Origin: an uncultured Bacteroidales bacterium | GTDB taxonomy: Bacteria; Bacteroidota; Bacteroidia; Bacteroidales; WCHB1-69 | NCBI GenBank assembly: GCA_905233585.1 | Contig: CAJOFD010000016.1 | Location: 1 to 41,251 of the forward strand | Length of the DNA: 41,251 nt | Direction of reading: 5' to 3' | Shown here: positions 9,942 through 18,222 of the stretch, piece after piece | Layout of the letters: every line of letters starts with the position of its first letter | Numbering within the stretch: the stretch's first letter is position 1 | The notes under the pieces: model-generated | Told to the model about the DNA's origin: nothing | What the model saw: the letters and a program-made list of their open reading frames with translations, nothing else | Database searches by the model: none | Made by a program: the position numbers and the translations under genes

Positions 9942-10739
9942 TTAATCCATCACTGTATTAAAACTTTGGGTTACTATTTTTTCTGCAGGGCATTTCAATG
10001 TATAACTTCTTGTTGTCGGCCATAATGTATAGCCGCTCATTTGTTCTACATATACCGCATGGGAACCCGGATTTACTTCAAAAGTTCTATCGCTGTTTCC
10101 TGAAATAGAGCCGTAGTCAATGCCGTCAATAGTAACACTGAAAGGGTAATTTGATTGGTTTACCAATTTTATTTGGCTGTACATATAAATGTAGCTGTGT
10201 GCTTTGCTTGTTGCACTTCCTTTGTAGGCGGTAAGGGTAACTGTTTTTATCCCTCTACTGCTATAGGTATGGGTTGGATTGGTTTCTGTGGAGGTAGAGC
10301 CGTCCCCAAAGTCCCATTCATATGAAGTGGCATTAGAAGAGGTATTGGTAAATTTTACCCTAAAAGACGTATCTGTTTGATATTGGAAATCTGCTTCAGG
10401 GGACACTATATCAGATATAGTAATATAAGCATACGTTTTGTCGTTGCCAAATTCATTTTTTGCTGTTAAATCAACGGTGTAAGAACCATTTTTAGTATAA
10501 GTATGGGAAGGTGATTGCTGTGTGGAGGTTTCTCCGTCTCCAAAATCCCATTCGTATGAAGTGGCATTGGTTGACTTGTTTGTGAATTCTACTTTCCCAT
10601 CAGAAAATTTAAGGTATTCAAACTTTGCTGTTGGGTTATTTGCAGAGTTGTTTACTTTTTTCTTACAACCTGCAAATACTGATACTATACCTAAAATAGA
10701 GCAGGCTAATATTAATTTTGTTAATGATAAATTTTTCAT
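9942..10739 (-). CDS. Lipoprotein with two PKD domains
   Basis: 265 aa. The lipoprotein signal ends VFAGC (Cys25), followed by KKK rather than an acidic export signal. Two PKD domains (about residues 36-107 and 112-185) both carry the diagnostic YEWDFGDG motif and a downstream HTYT/HTYS strand. They are nearly identical around the motif, a recent duplication. The C-terminal 80 residues form a separate beta-rich, PEGA-like region (VTIDGIDYG...GSHAVYVEQ). It is likely a surface or periplasmic binding protein that leads the operon with the barrel and the duplicated exported protein. Confidence 0.9.
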   Translation of the reverse strand: MKNLSLTKLILACSILGIVSVFAGCKKKVNNSANNPTAKFEYLKFSDGKVEFTNKSTNATSYEWDFGDGETSTQQSPSHTYTKNGSYTVDLTAKNEFGNDKTYAYITISDIVSPEADFQYQTDTSFRVKFTNTSSNATSYEWDFGDGSTSTETNPTHTYSSRGIKTVTLTAYKGSATSKAHSYIYMYSQIKLVNQSNYPFSVTIDGIDYGSISGNSDRTFEVNPGSHAVYVEQMSGYTLWPTTRSYTLKCPAEKIVTQSFNTVMD

Positions 10740-10782
10740 TTCGCTTGATTTTTTATGATTTATAAATGTTATTTTACTTATG

Positions 10783-10790
10783 CAAAGATA
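10783..10790 (-). promoter_or_regulatory. -7 promoter box of the PKD lipoprotein operon
   Basis: Minus-strand TATCTTTG (TAnnTTTG), 44 nt upstream of the PKD lipoprotein start, followed by GCA as in other boxes of this window. Confidence 0.7.
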
Positions 10791-10879
10791 TAATTTGGAT
10801 TTGTTGATTGTGTCATTTGTCTGTATCTGTATTGTATCAAAGTTTGTGTTGTTTTTCTGTCAAATTTTATCTAAAAATA

Positions 10880-11104
10880 TTACATTTCTTTGTCTTCAAG
10901 ATAACTGGAATAATATTTAAAGAAATCATGTTTGAGTATTTGGCTAATTTTCAAGAGTAGGTCTGTGTATATATATTCATTGCGAAACAATTTGTACATG
11001 TGTTCTCTTGAATAGCCTATTTGTGAGGACAACCATGTGATACTTCTTCCTTGATTTTTCAATTCGTTTTTTATTAAATTGCCGATATGTGGTTTCTGTT
11101 CCAT
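10880..11104 (-). CDS. Small helix-turn-helix DNA-binding protein
   Basis: 74 aa from ATG 11104; the two codons upstream only give a TTG start. The segment RSITWLSSQIGYSREHMYKLFRNE reads as a classic XRE/Cro-type HTH (helix, turn at GYS, recognition helix), with no effector domain. It is a probable transcriptional regulator. Its target is not evident: it has its own unit between the PKD operon promoter and a minus-strand small ORF. About 160 bp upstream (11111-11269) hold nothing else that I can identify. Confidence 0.75.
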   Translation of the reverse strand: MEQKPHIGNLIKNELKNQGRSITWLSSQIGYSREHMYKLFRNEYIYTDLLLKISQILKHDFFKYYSSYLEDKEM

Positions 11105-11269
11105 AACCAATAAGATTTTATTTCGTTTATGTCAAATGTTTATTTATTGCTATTGCTATAAAAATATAAAGTTACTACAAAAAGCAGTTCCATCTCCCAA
11201 AATTATGTAATCAAATAAGGTTAATTTTTGTATAAATTATAGTCAATTTTTAAGATTAAAATATTACAA

Positions 11270-11407
11270 TTATTTTTGTTGTAAAAATTCGGATTGTTTT
11301 TTACTTATAGATTCTTCTTTTGCTGAATTATTGTTGTTCTTATTAAAAATAATTTCTAAAAGAATTACAATTACTTCCTTGATTGCCATCGCACTTAAAA
11401 TATCCAT
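11270..11407 (-). CDS. Small ORF, 45 aa, possible membrane-associated microprotein
   Basis: ATG 11407 to TAA 11270. The first 21 residues are hydrophobic/amphipathic (MDILSAMAIKEVIVILLEII); the rest is Asn/Lys/Glu/Gln-rich and polar. It has its own -7 box 32 nt upstream and lies after the terminator of the NAGPA-like gene, so it appears to be independently transcribed. I recognise no family. A single-helix small membrane protein is plausible; a non-coding transcript is the alternative. Confidence 0.45.
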   Translation of the reverse strand: MDILSAMAIKEVIVILLEIIFNKNNNNSAKEESISKKQSEFLQQK

Positions 11408-11438
11408 ACTTATGTTGTTTTTTAAGTTAATTCTGCTG

Positions 11439-11446
11439 CAAAAATA
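11439..11446 (-). promoter_or_regulatory. -7 promoter box for the 45-aa small ORF
   Basis: Minus-strand TATTTTTG followed by CAGC, 32 nt upstream of the small ORF start. Confidence 0.5.
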
Positions 11447-11451
11447 TAAGC

Positions 11452-11485
11452 AAAAAAAATCCCGACAAGCGATTTTGTCGGGATT
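11452..11485 (-). terminator. Intrinsic terminator of the LytTR/NAGPA-like operon
   Basis: AATCCCGACAA (11458-11468) pairs with TTGTCGGGATT (11475-11485). On the minus strand the stem leads into a T-run (complement of 11452-11459), 47 nt after the NAGPA-like stop codon. Confidence 0.88.
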
Positions 11486-11531
11486 TGTATGAAGTGTTTT
11501 TACTTGTGTACAAACTGCCTTTTTGAGTGTA

Positions 11532-12449
11532 TCAAAGTCTCTTTTTGAAAACTAAAAATGTTCTATTCGGCTGGTATTCACGATATTTGTTGGCAATGCT
11601 AATAGTTTGGTTGGTGTCTGTTATTGCCCAACCTTGTGCTTCTGATCCTCCAATGATATTGATAGCATTGGCAACACCCATATTTACCAAGGCTTGACTG
11701 AAATTGTTGAGCGTAATCTTTTCTGCCGATTCTATGACCACAAGTTTTTCGTTCCATTGGCACAGGGCTCTTCTTATATTGGTGTGTTGAGGTTTGTTTT
11801 CTATTTGTATGCCATTGACAACTAATGGATATTGTCTGAAGAAGTAGCCTTGTTTGGTTATGGCGGAATCTAAATAGGCGGTTTGGGAGCCTTTGCCGAT
11901 ATGTATTTTATCATCAATAATGGCACAAAAGCCTAAATGGGAGTGTCCATTGGATAAGGATTCTCCTTTTAAAACAAAATCCCCCAAAATATTTTGGTTG
12001 TCGCTCCGAATATCTGCGGCTTGTACCACTAAAATCAAACTGTTGTCATTGGAGTCTATTAGGTCGCTACCTACTATCAATTCAGGTTTGGCATTGTAGG
12101 GGGTGTAAATGCGGATGGGTATAGAAACTTTTTGAGAATCAATTTTTTGTATTATGATTATAGTAGTGTCGCTTACCGATACCATGGCAAGAGTTTGTGC
12201 GTTGGCATTTGTTATGTTTGAAATGGTATTTTCTTCCGTTCCCACCACAGTTATTTCTTCTTCTATATTGTTGTTGTCGTTGTTTTTGTTGTTTAGTAAA
12301 ACAAAAATAGTAAAATATAGACCTGTCAGGATGACAAGTACAGCACAAACAATAAGTATAATTTTGTTTCTTTTGTGTATTTTTTTCCAGTCTTTGCCCA
12401 AAATTTCTATATTGTCGTCTAAAATGTCATTGTTTTGTTGCTTTTTCAT
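11532..12449 (-). CDS. Membrane-anchored phosphodiester-glycosidase-like (NAGPA/DUF2233) protein
   Basis: 305 aa. A cytoplasmic N-terminus of about 27 residues is followed by one transmembrane helix (ILIVCAVLVILTGLYFTIFVLL) and an Asn-rich linker, so the C-terminal domain faces the periplasm. The segment FCAIIDDKIHIGKG...YFFRQYPLVVNG...RRALCQW...ALVNMGVANAINIIGGSEAQGW resembles the NAGPA (DUF2233) fold, with Arg in the RRALC position and a Gly-Gly-Ser near the C-terminus. The usual DGGGS is replaced by IIGGSEA, so activity is uncertain. Its start is 1 nt after the stop of the LytTR gene, implying one operon under that gene's promoter. The family call is moderate. Confidence 0.65.
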   Translation of the reverse strand: MKKQQNNDILDDNIEILGKDWKKIHKRNKIILIVCAVLVILTGLYFTIFVLLNNKNNDNNNIEEEITVVGTEENTISNITNANAQTLAMVSVSDTTIIIIQKIDSQKVSIPIRIYTPYNAKPELIVGSDLIDSNDNSLILVVQAADIRSDNQNILGDFVLKGESLSNGHSHLGFCAIIDDKIHIGKGSQTAYLDSAITKQGYFFRQYPLVVNGIQIENKPQHTNIRRALCQWNEKLVVIESAEKITLNNFSQALVNMGVANAINIIGGSEAQGWAITDTNQTISIANKYREYQPNRTFLVFKKRL

Positions 12450-12450
12450 A

Positions 12451-12894
12451 TTACATTTTTTCTGTTATTTCTTTCAATGCCTTTAATTGGTCTTTTGATA
12501 TGTCTTCAATGCAGACATAGATATGTTCGTCGCGTAGTGTAAATGTGTGATTGGGTTTTTTAGATTCCACTTTGAAAATATTATAATCTATACTTCTGCC
12601 GTTATTGCCGACAGATAGTATCAAATGTTGTTTGACAGTGTCAATCTTATAAATATATGTCCTATTAATAATATGGCTTTTGCCTATTCTGACCAAATTG
12701 ACTGCTGTTTTTTTGAGTTGATTTTTTATTGTGTTTTCAATTTCTCCCAATTGCATGCTTATTGTTTGTTTTTCGCCATTGGTGAGGTATAAATCAGAAG
12801 AATTTCCGTCTGCGTGTATATATAGTATATCAACAGAAGCTATTCTCAACAGTTCTGTCCGTGTGGGACTTAAAATCAGATACTCATCTTGCAT
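12451..12894 (-). CDS. Stand-alone LytTR-domain DNA-binding regulator
   Basis: 147 aa from ATG 12894; the longer frame needs a TTG that lies inside the -7 box. The LytTR signature spans most of the protein: DILYIHADGNSSDLYLTNGE, TISMQLGEIE, and LVRIGKSHIINRTYIYKID. There is no receiver domain, so it may act without a paired kinase or bind a ligand. The C-terminal 40 residues (HTFTLRDEHIYVCIEDISKD) look like an additional small module. It is the first gene of an operon with the NAGPA-like membrane protein and diverges from ogt. Confidence 0.88.
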   Translation of the reverse strand: MQDEYLILSPTRTELLRIASVDILYIHADGNSSDLYLTNGEKQTISMQLGEIENTIKNQLKKTAVNLVRIGKSHIINRTYIYKIDTVKQHLILSVGNNGRSIDYNIFKVESKKPNHTFTLRDEHIYVCIEDISKDQLKALKEITEKM

Positions 12895-12924
12895 GGTGAT
12901 TTCCCAATATAATTTTTTCTGTTG

Positions 12925-12932
12925 CAAAGGTA
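12925..12932 (-). promoter_or_regulatory. -7 promoter box of the LytTR operon
   Basis: Minus-strand TACCTTTG, 30 nt upstream of ATG 12894. It lies 23 bp from the divergent ogt -7 box. Confidence 0.65.
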
Positions 12933-12955
12933 ATAAAATTTTTGTGCATTTTTAG

Positions 12956-12963
12956 TAATTTTG
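12956..12963 (+). promoter_or_regulatory. -7 promoter box of ogt
   Basis: TAATTTTG, 24 nt upstream of ATG 12988. It overlaps the TTG that would begin the longest frame, supporting the later ATG. Confidence 0.6.
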
Positions 12964-12987
12964 TACATTAAAATTTACAGTGGAAAT

Positions 12988-13515
12988 ATGTATGAGCAAA
13001 ACAAATATATTTATCAATACAATTCGCCTTTAGGGAATATAACAATGGGGGCTGACGGTGAAAATCTGGTGGGGCTTTGGTTTGACAATCAGCAATATTT
13101 TGCCAGTACTATGGCAAGCAATCCCCCAAAGAAAGATTTGCCGGTTTTTCAAATGGCATGCATGTGGTTGGATATGTATTTTTCGGGTCAGGCACCCGAT
13201 TTTGTTCCGCCTGTGAAAATCACGGCGAGTTCTTTTCGTCATTTGGTTTGGAATATATTGCAAAGCATTCCCTTTGGCACTGTTTTGACTTATAAAGATA
13301 TAGCAGAAAAAATTGCCCGACAAACGGGAAGCATGCACATGTCGGCACAAGCAGTAGGGGGAGCCATTGCACACAATCCCATTTCAATAATTATTCCTTG
13401 TCATAGGGTAATTGGAAGTCATGGCAAATTAATCGGTTATGCAGGCGGTTTGTATAGGAAACAAAAACTGTTGGCATTGGAAGGTTTTGTTTTTGGTATG
13501 TCAAATGTCAAATAA
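12988..13515 (+). CDS. ogt: Methylated-DNA--protein-cysteine methyltransferase
   Basis: 175 aa from ATG 12988. It transfers the alkyl group of O6-methylguanine to its own cysteine (suicide DNA repair). The active-site motif IIPCHRVIG carries Cys138, preceded by the HTH region SFRHLVWNILQSIPFGTVLTY and AQAVGGAIAHNP, and followed by GYAGGLYRKQKLLALEG. Length is normal for single-domain Ogt/MGMT. No Ada regulatory domain is present. It diverges from the LytTR operon. Confidence 0.95.
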   Translation: MYEQNKYIYQYNSPLGNITMGADGENLVGLWFDNQQYFASTMASNPPKKDLPVFQMACMWLDMYFSGQAPDFVPPVKITASSFRHLVWNILQSIPFGTVLTYKDIAEKIARQTGSMHMSAQAVGGAIAHNPISIIIPCHRVIGSHGKLIGYAGGLYRKQKLLALEGFVFGMSNVK

Positions 13516-13569
13516 TAAGGTAGGTTAAAGTTTGTCTTATTAAATGTTAAAAGATATTGAAATAAATGC

Positions 13570-13577
13570 TACTTTTG
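13570..13577 (+). promoter_or_regulatory. -7 promoter box of the ATP-grasp gene
   Basis: TACTTTTG followed by CTC, 22 nt upstream of ATG 13600. Confidence 0.6.
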
Positions 13578-13599
13578 CTCATATTAAAAATTTATAATT

Positions 13600-14751
13600 A
13601 TGCTTATTTTAGAAAAACCATATGTTTCAGAAAAATTGTTGCAAATAGCCCATCAAAAACATTATCCTATACTTCGCAATGCGATGTCCGAATATTTGCA
13701 GTCGCAAGGCTATTGTTTAGATCTTTGTTCCGATGAGGATTTTGTTGAAAAATATCAACAAAGACATCGTTTGTATTCCATGTCGGAGAATGGTTTGGGG
13801 TGGATAAAAAAATATCTTGACGATAAGGCTTTGAACGATAAAATTACCTTGTTGAAAGACAAGGCCGCATTTCGCCGTATTTGTCAGGAAATGTATCCTG
13901 ATTTTTATTTCAAAGAAGTTGCTTTGGAAGAATTGTTTAAACTTGATACGCAGACCGTTCCATTTCCAATTGTACTCAAACCCGCTATTGGTTTTTTGAG
14001 TGTAGGTGTGTATGTGGTGCATGATAATAATGAATGGCAAGCCGCAATGGAAGATATTAAAAATAAATTTGCAGTAGCAAGTGCACAATTCCCCGATTTT
14101 GTAGTAGGTTCTAATAAATATCTTATAGAACAATATATTCGCGGAGAAGAATATGCTGTAGATGCCTATTTTGACAATGAGGGTCAGCCAATAATTTTGA
14201 ATATCTATCATCATCGTTTTGCTTCCGAATCAGATACAAGTGACCGCCTATATTGTTCAAGCAAAGCACTATATGACCAGTATGAACAACCTTTTACCGA
14301 TTTTTTAGTTAATGTAAATCGGGTTGTTGGTCTGCGAAATTTTCCTATGCACATAGAATTTCGTTTAAGTGGAGAAATTCCAATTCCAATTGAGATAAAT
14401 CCTTTGCGTTTTGCGGGATTTTGTTTAAATGAGTTGCAAACTCATATTAGTGGCATTCATCCTGTGGTTGCTTTTTTTGAGAATATGTGTATTTCTAAGG
14501 AAAAAATGTGGAAAGGGCGAGAAACGGATACATTTAGTTTTATGGTATTGGAACGTCCTACAAACGCTGATAAAAATGCTGTTTTTGATAGAGATAAATT
14601 CATGAGTTCTTTTTCTGGAGTTTTGGAATTGCGAGAGGTGAAAAATGCTGATGTCGGTGTGGCTGCGACCGCTTTTGTGCGTACGACAGAAGAGCATAAA
14701 CAAGAGTTGGATACCTTGCTTCGTTTTGATATGATGGACTTTATGCGATAA
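13600..14751 (+). CDS. ATP-grasp domain-containing ligase
   Basis: 383 aa. The ATP-grasp fold shows as: Lys-containing LLKDKAAFRRIC (near residue 85); FPIVLKPAIGFLSVGVYVV (glycine-rich ATP lid); YLIEQYIRGEEYAVDAYFD (hinge and adenine-binding strand); and IPIEINPLRFAGF (metal-binding Glu/Asn). These are the landmarks of carboxylate-amine/thiol ligases of the ATP-grasp_4 group. The substrate is unknown: no neighbouring biosynthetic gene is present, and the gene has its own promoter and terminator. The N-terminal 80 residues form the pre-ATP-grasp domain. Confidence 0.85.
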   Translation: MLILEKPYVSEKLLQIAHQKHYPILRNAMSEYLQSQGYCLDLCSDEDFVEKYQQRHRLYSMSENGLGWIKKYLDDKALNDKITLLKDKAAFRRICQEMYPDFYFKEVALEELFKLDTQTVPFPIVLKPAIGFLSVGVYVVHDNNEWQAAMEDIKNKFAVASAQFPDFVVGSNKYLIEQYIRGEEYAVDAYFDNEGQPIILNIYHHRFASESDTSDRLYCSSKALYDQYEQPFTDFLVNVNRVVGLRNFPMHIEFRLSGEIPIPIEINPLRFAGFCLNELQTHISGIHPVVAFFENMCISKEKMWKGRETDTFSFMVLERPTNADKNAVFDRDKFMSSFSGVLELREVKNADVGVAATAFVRTTEEHKQELDTLLRFDMMDFMR

Positions 14752-14776
14752 GTACACTGGATAGGTTATGGATATT

Positions 14777-14820
14777 TATGCGTAATACAAATTTGTATTA
14801 CGCATATTTTTATAGTTTTT
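14777..14820 (+). terminator. Perfect 30-bp palindromic terminator after the ATP-grasp gene
   Basis: TATGCGTAATACAAA (14777-14791) is exactly complementary to TTTGTATTACGCATA (14792-14806). T-rich sequence follows (14807-14820). The symmetry leaves no fixed loop beyond the central bases. Confidence 0.82.
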
Positions 14821-14848
14821 TCATGTTTTTCAATTACAAAAAAAATGT

Positions 14849-14856
14849 TATCTTTG
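14849..14856 (+). promoter_or_regulatory. -7 promoter box of the T9SS-like operon
   Basis: TATCTTTG followed by CTATTGTG, 30 nt upstream of ATG 14887. No other convincing box occurs before the next five genes, whose intergenic gaps are at most 29 nt. Confidence 0.7.
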
Positions 14857-14886
14857 CTATTGTGAATCAATTGTATCAGGTGCAAT

Positions 14887-15939
14887 ATGTGTATTTGTAA
14901 AACATTGAAAATAAGCATATTAAAGAGCCTAATTGTTCTTGTTGCCATTGTTTGTACATGCAATGAGGGCATACGGGGGCAAGATACGCATCTTTCACAA
15001 ATGTGGATTTCGCCGATAACAAGCAATCCGGCGGTGGCAGGTTTCTTTGAAGGTACGGCACGCATTGGCGGATATTATCGTACACAATGGCGTGCTATAT
15101 CAAAACCGTATATGACAGCGGGTGTGTATTCTGATTTTGCACTCAAAAAACGTCCCCGTCAAAAAGATATTTTTTCCATGGGGGTTACATTGGAATACGA
15201 TATGGCAGGTGATTCCAAGTTTTCAACGGCTCAAGGCAATCTTATTTTAGCATACGCTCATGCCATAAATGGTAACAATGACCATTTTCTCATGGGGGGT
15301 GTCAGTTTTGGCGGTGTTCAACGTACATGGGATTATTCTCAACTAAAATTTGATGAACAATATATTGATGGACAATACAATCCGAATGTTCCCTTGAGTG
15401 AGGTGTTCGCCAGAAGGTCGTTTTTTTTTATGGATTGTGCAGCGGGTATTCAATGGGCATATAGAGTGAATACGAAATGTTTTTTGTCGGCAGGTTTCAG
15501 TGTTTATCATTTGAATATGCCTCGTATATCTTTGTACAAAGATGATAATATTCGTATGCCGATTTTGTATTCCGCTCAATTTAATTCAACTTTTGTGGTG
15601 CAAAAAAGTAATGAATTGTCCCCAATGATATATTATCGCAAACAAGCCCAATATCAGGAATTATTGTTTGGTTTGATGTATAGTTATGTATTTCATTTTG
15701 ATAGCAAATGGTATATTAATAAATTCAATTTTGGTATTTATCATCGTTGGAAAGACGCTTTGTTTGTGTCCATAGGTGGTTTATGGAGAGATGTACATTT
15801 TGGCTTGTGTTATGATTTTAATGTGTCAAAATTGTCCAAAGCAAGTAGGGCAAGGGGCAGTTTTGAAATAAATGTGTCCTATATTATCAAAACACATCAT
15901 GTGCCCAAACCGAAAAGTATTCCGTGTTACTTGTTTTAA
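14887..15939 (+). CDS. PorP/SprF family outer-membrane protein
   Basis: 350 aa. After a hydrophobic export signal, the mature start GQDTHLSQMWISPITSNPAVAGFFEGTARIGGYYRTQWRAI is the family hallmark (xQ..F..P...NPA..G......R....YR.QW). The rest alternates Gly/aromatic strands of an outer-membrane barrel. PorP/SprF proteins belong to the type IX secretion and gliding systems of Bacteroidota and are often paired with secreted adhesins or PorE-like OmpA proteins; here a TPR/PD40/OmpA-like gene follows after 3 nt. The C-terminus VSYIIKTHHVPKPKSIPCYLF extends past the usual barrel end. Whether it serves a general or dedicated T9SS cannot be told. Confidence 0.9.
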   Translation: MCICKTLKISILKSLIVLVAIVCTCNEGIRGQDTHLSQMWISPITSNPAVAGFFEGTARIGGYYRTQWRAISKPYMTAGVYSDFALKKRPRQKDIFSMGVTLEYDMAGDSKFSTAQGNLILAYAHAINGNNDHFLMGGVSFGGVQRTWDYSQLKFDEQYIDGQYNPNVPLSEVFARRSFFFMDCAAGIQWAYRVNTKCFLSAGFSVYHLNMPRISLYKDDNIRMPILYSAQFNSTFVVQKSNELSPMIYYRKQAQYQELLFGLMYSYVFHFDSKWYINKFNFGIYHRWKDALFVSIGGLWRDVHFGLCYDFNVSKLSKASRARGSFEINVSYIIKTHHVPKPKSIPCYLF

Positions 15940-15942
15940 GCG

Positions 15943-18222
15943 ATGGTGAACATGAAAAATACACTTTGTCTAATCGTTTTTGCACTCTTGGCAATGAGGT
16001 CGTGGTCGTTGTCGGCACAATCAACTTCTAATTTGTTGGAAATAGCCAATTTTTGGGAACGAAAGGGAAACTTAAACTCTGCTGTTTATTTTTATGAGGA
16101 ATTGTTCAAAGAAAATCCTGTTCAGCCGATAGGTGTATATGAAAAATATGCTACGCTCACCAGACAAATTTATGCTTATTCCAAAAGTGAAGATTATTAT
16201 AAAAAAATATGTTTGTCAGATAGTTGTAAATTTTATCCGCAAGCATTTTTCTATTGGGCAATGACCTTGAAAAACACTTCAAAATATCAGGAAGCGATAG
16301 CGGCATTGGAAAAATATCAACAAACCGCAGACCAAGATGCTGTTTTGCGTAAGCGTTTGCCCATAGAATTGGATTTTTTGAATAAAATAGTATCCGAAAT
16401 GGATACGGGAAAGGTTGAAATAGAAAAATTGCCTTCGCAAATCAATACATCATATTCAGAGTTTAATGCTATGGAAGATATGGATAAGGGTATCTATTTC
16501 ACTACGTTACGTTCCCTAACTAAAGGCGACAGCCGTTTGATAGATGATTATTATGTGGCTCAGATTTATCTTTCCAGCTATGCCGCCAATGGTTTGCGTG
16601 AGGGTGTACCCCTCAATCATAAAATAAATAATAACAAATACAACAATACGGGCTTTTGTTTGAATGAAAATAAAGACAGATTGTATTTCAGTCGCAGTTT
16701 GGTAGAAGGAAAAGATACGTATTATCGTATCTATGTCAGTCAATTAGACGCTCATGGAGAATGGGGCAGACCTGTATTGTTACCCAAACAAGTCAATGCG
16801 GAACATTCGTCAAATATGCAGCCGTTTATCGTCAATGGAGAGGATTTTGATGTTTTGTATTTTGTTTCCAATAGGCAGGGAGGTTTTGGCGGTTGGGATA
16901 TTTGGTATTGTATTATCACTGAAGAACAATTTTCTGAGGCAATAAATTTGGGCAGTAATATCAACACGTCAGGCAATGAGATTACGCCTTTTTATCAAAA
17001 AACATTGTCAAAATTGTTTTTTAGTTCCGATTTTCATGGCGGCTATGGCGGCTATGATATCTTTTCTGTAGAGGGGGCTTTGGGGGCATGGAAAAACATT
17101 CAAAATTTGGGTTTGCCTATCAATTCTTCTGCTAACGATTCTTATTTTTCTTGCAATGAATTGGGCAATGCAGGCTTTTTTTCTTCCAATAGAATCGGTT
17201 CTTATCATGACGGAGAATCGGAAAGTTGTTGTTATGATATTTATAGTTTTACACTTGTTCCTGAAATACCAAGATATTTTACCGATACGATAAAAATATA
17301 TGATTACGCATCGCTGAAAAACAAGGTTGAACATATTTTTCCGATTACTTTGTATTTTCACAACGATGAACCCAATCCGAGAAGTACGGCAGATACAACC
17401 CATGAAAATTTTGCAAATGTTTTGCATAAATATATGTCAATGAAAGATTTGTATAAAAAAGAATATGCCAAAGGTTTAAAAGGAACGGCAAAAGCGGAAG
17501 CCGAGCAGGAAATAGAAAAATTTTTCACGTCTAAAGTGGCATATGGCTTGGAATTGATTGATACGATAAACAAATTGCTTTTGTTCGATTTGTACAATGG
17601 GTATGATGTGACTTTAACTATAAAAGGTTTTGCAAGTCCTTTGTTTACAGATGAATACAATACAAATTTATCCATGAGGAGAATTGTATGTTTTGAAAAC
17701 TATATTCATCAAAATCCTTTATTTCAACCCTATTTGGATACCAATACAAGTGGCAACAAATTGCGTTTTGTAGCTGAACCTAAAGGAAAAAATTTGTCGG
17801 AAAAATATGTGAGCAATAATCCGAATGATAAACGAAATTCAATTTATAGTATTGCGGCGGCCAACGAACGCCGTATTCAAATTATGCAGTATGAGCGTTC
17901 TATAGACAAAAATATTTATCGAAAACCTATTTTATTGTTGGCTTCGGAAAATATTGATATACCACAACAAAAAAATATTGATTATTATCATTATTTTATT
18001 GAAATACGAAATGCAGGTACTTCTGCGTTATTAATAGATAGTGTTTTTTGTTCATCACAAAAAATAGATGCAAAATTGTCTGTAAAGCAAATACAACCGA
18101 ATGAAACGGTCTATTTGCAAATAGAATATAAGGGCAGATTTGAGGGGAATGAAAAACATAAGGTGAAAGTATGGTATAATCAAACGAGTCAGGAAATTGT
18201 TATAAACCCAATAGCGTTATAA
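15943..18222 (+). CDS. TPR / PD40-propeller / degenerate OmpA-like / C-terminal beta-domain protein (PorE-related)
   Basis: 759 aa from ATG 15943 (ATG 15952 is equally possible). A signal peptide ends near LSAQS. TPR-like helices cover residues 25-140. PD40/WD40-like repeats (LYFVSNRQGGFGGWDIW, FFSSDFHGGYGGYDIF, FFSSNRIGSYHDG) cover about 200-440. An OmpA-like region follows at about 540-650, then a C-terminal immunoglobulin-like (DUF1573/ASH-like) domain (YFIEIRNAGTSALLIDSVFC). In the OmpA region the normal GHTD is GFAS, so the peptidoglycan-contacting Asp is absent although LSMRR is kept. It probably assembles with the PorP/SprF-like barrel. The stop overlaps the kinase start by 1 nt. Confidence 0.82.
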   Translation: MVNMKNTLCLIVFALLAMRSWSLSAQSTSNLLEIANFWERKGNLNSAVYFYEELFKENPVQPIGVYEKYATLTRQIYAYSKSEDYYKKICLSDSCKFYPQAFFYWAMTLKNTSKYQEAIAALEKYQQTADQDAVLRKRLPIELDFLNKIVSEMDTGKVEIEKLPSQINTSYSEFNAMEDMDKGIYFTTLRSLTKGDSRLIDDYYVAQIYLSSYAANGLREGVPLNHKINNNKYNNTGFCLNENKDRLYFSRSLVEGKDTYYRIYVSQLDAHGEWGRPVLLPKQVNAEHSSNMQPFIVNGEDFDVLYFVSNRQGGFGGWDIWYCIITEEQFSEAINLGSNINTSGNEITPFYQKTLSKLFFSSDFHGGYGGYDIFSVEGALGAWKNIQNLGLPINSSANDSYFSCNELGNAGFFSSNRIGSYHDGESESCCYDIYSFTLVPEIPRYFTDTIKIYDYASLKNKVEHIFPITLYFHNDEPNPRSTADTTHENFANVLHKYMSMKDLYKKEYAKGLKGTAKAEAEQEIEKFFTSKVAYGLELIDTINKLLLFDLYNGYDVTLTIKGFASPLFTDEYNTNLSMRRIVCFENYIHQNPLFQPYLDTNTSGNKLRFVAEPKGKNLSEKYVSNNPNDKRNSIYSIAAANERRIQIMQYERSIDKNIYRKPILLLASENIDIPQQKNIDYYHYFIEIRNAGTSALLIDSVFCSSQKIDAKLSVKQIQPNETVYLQIEYKGRFEGNEKHKVKVWYNQTSQEIVINPIAL

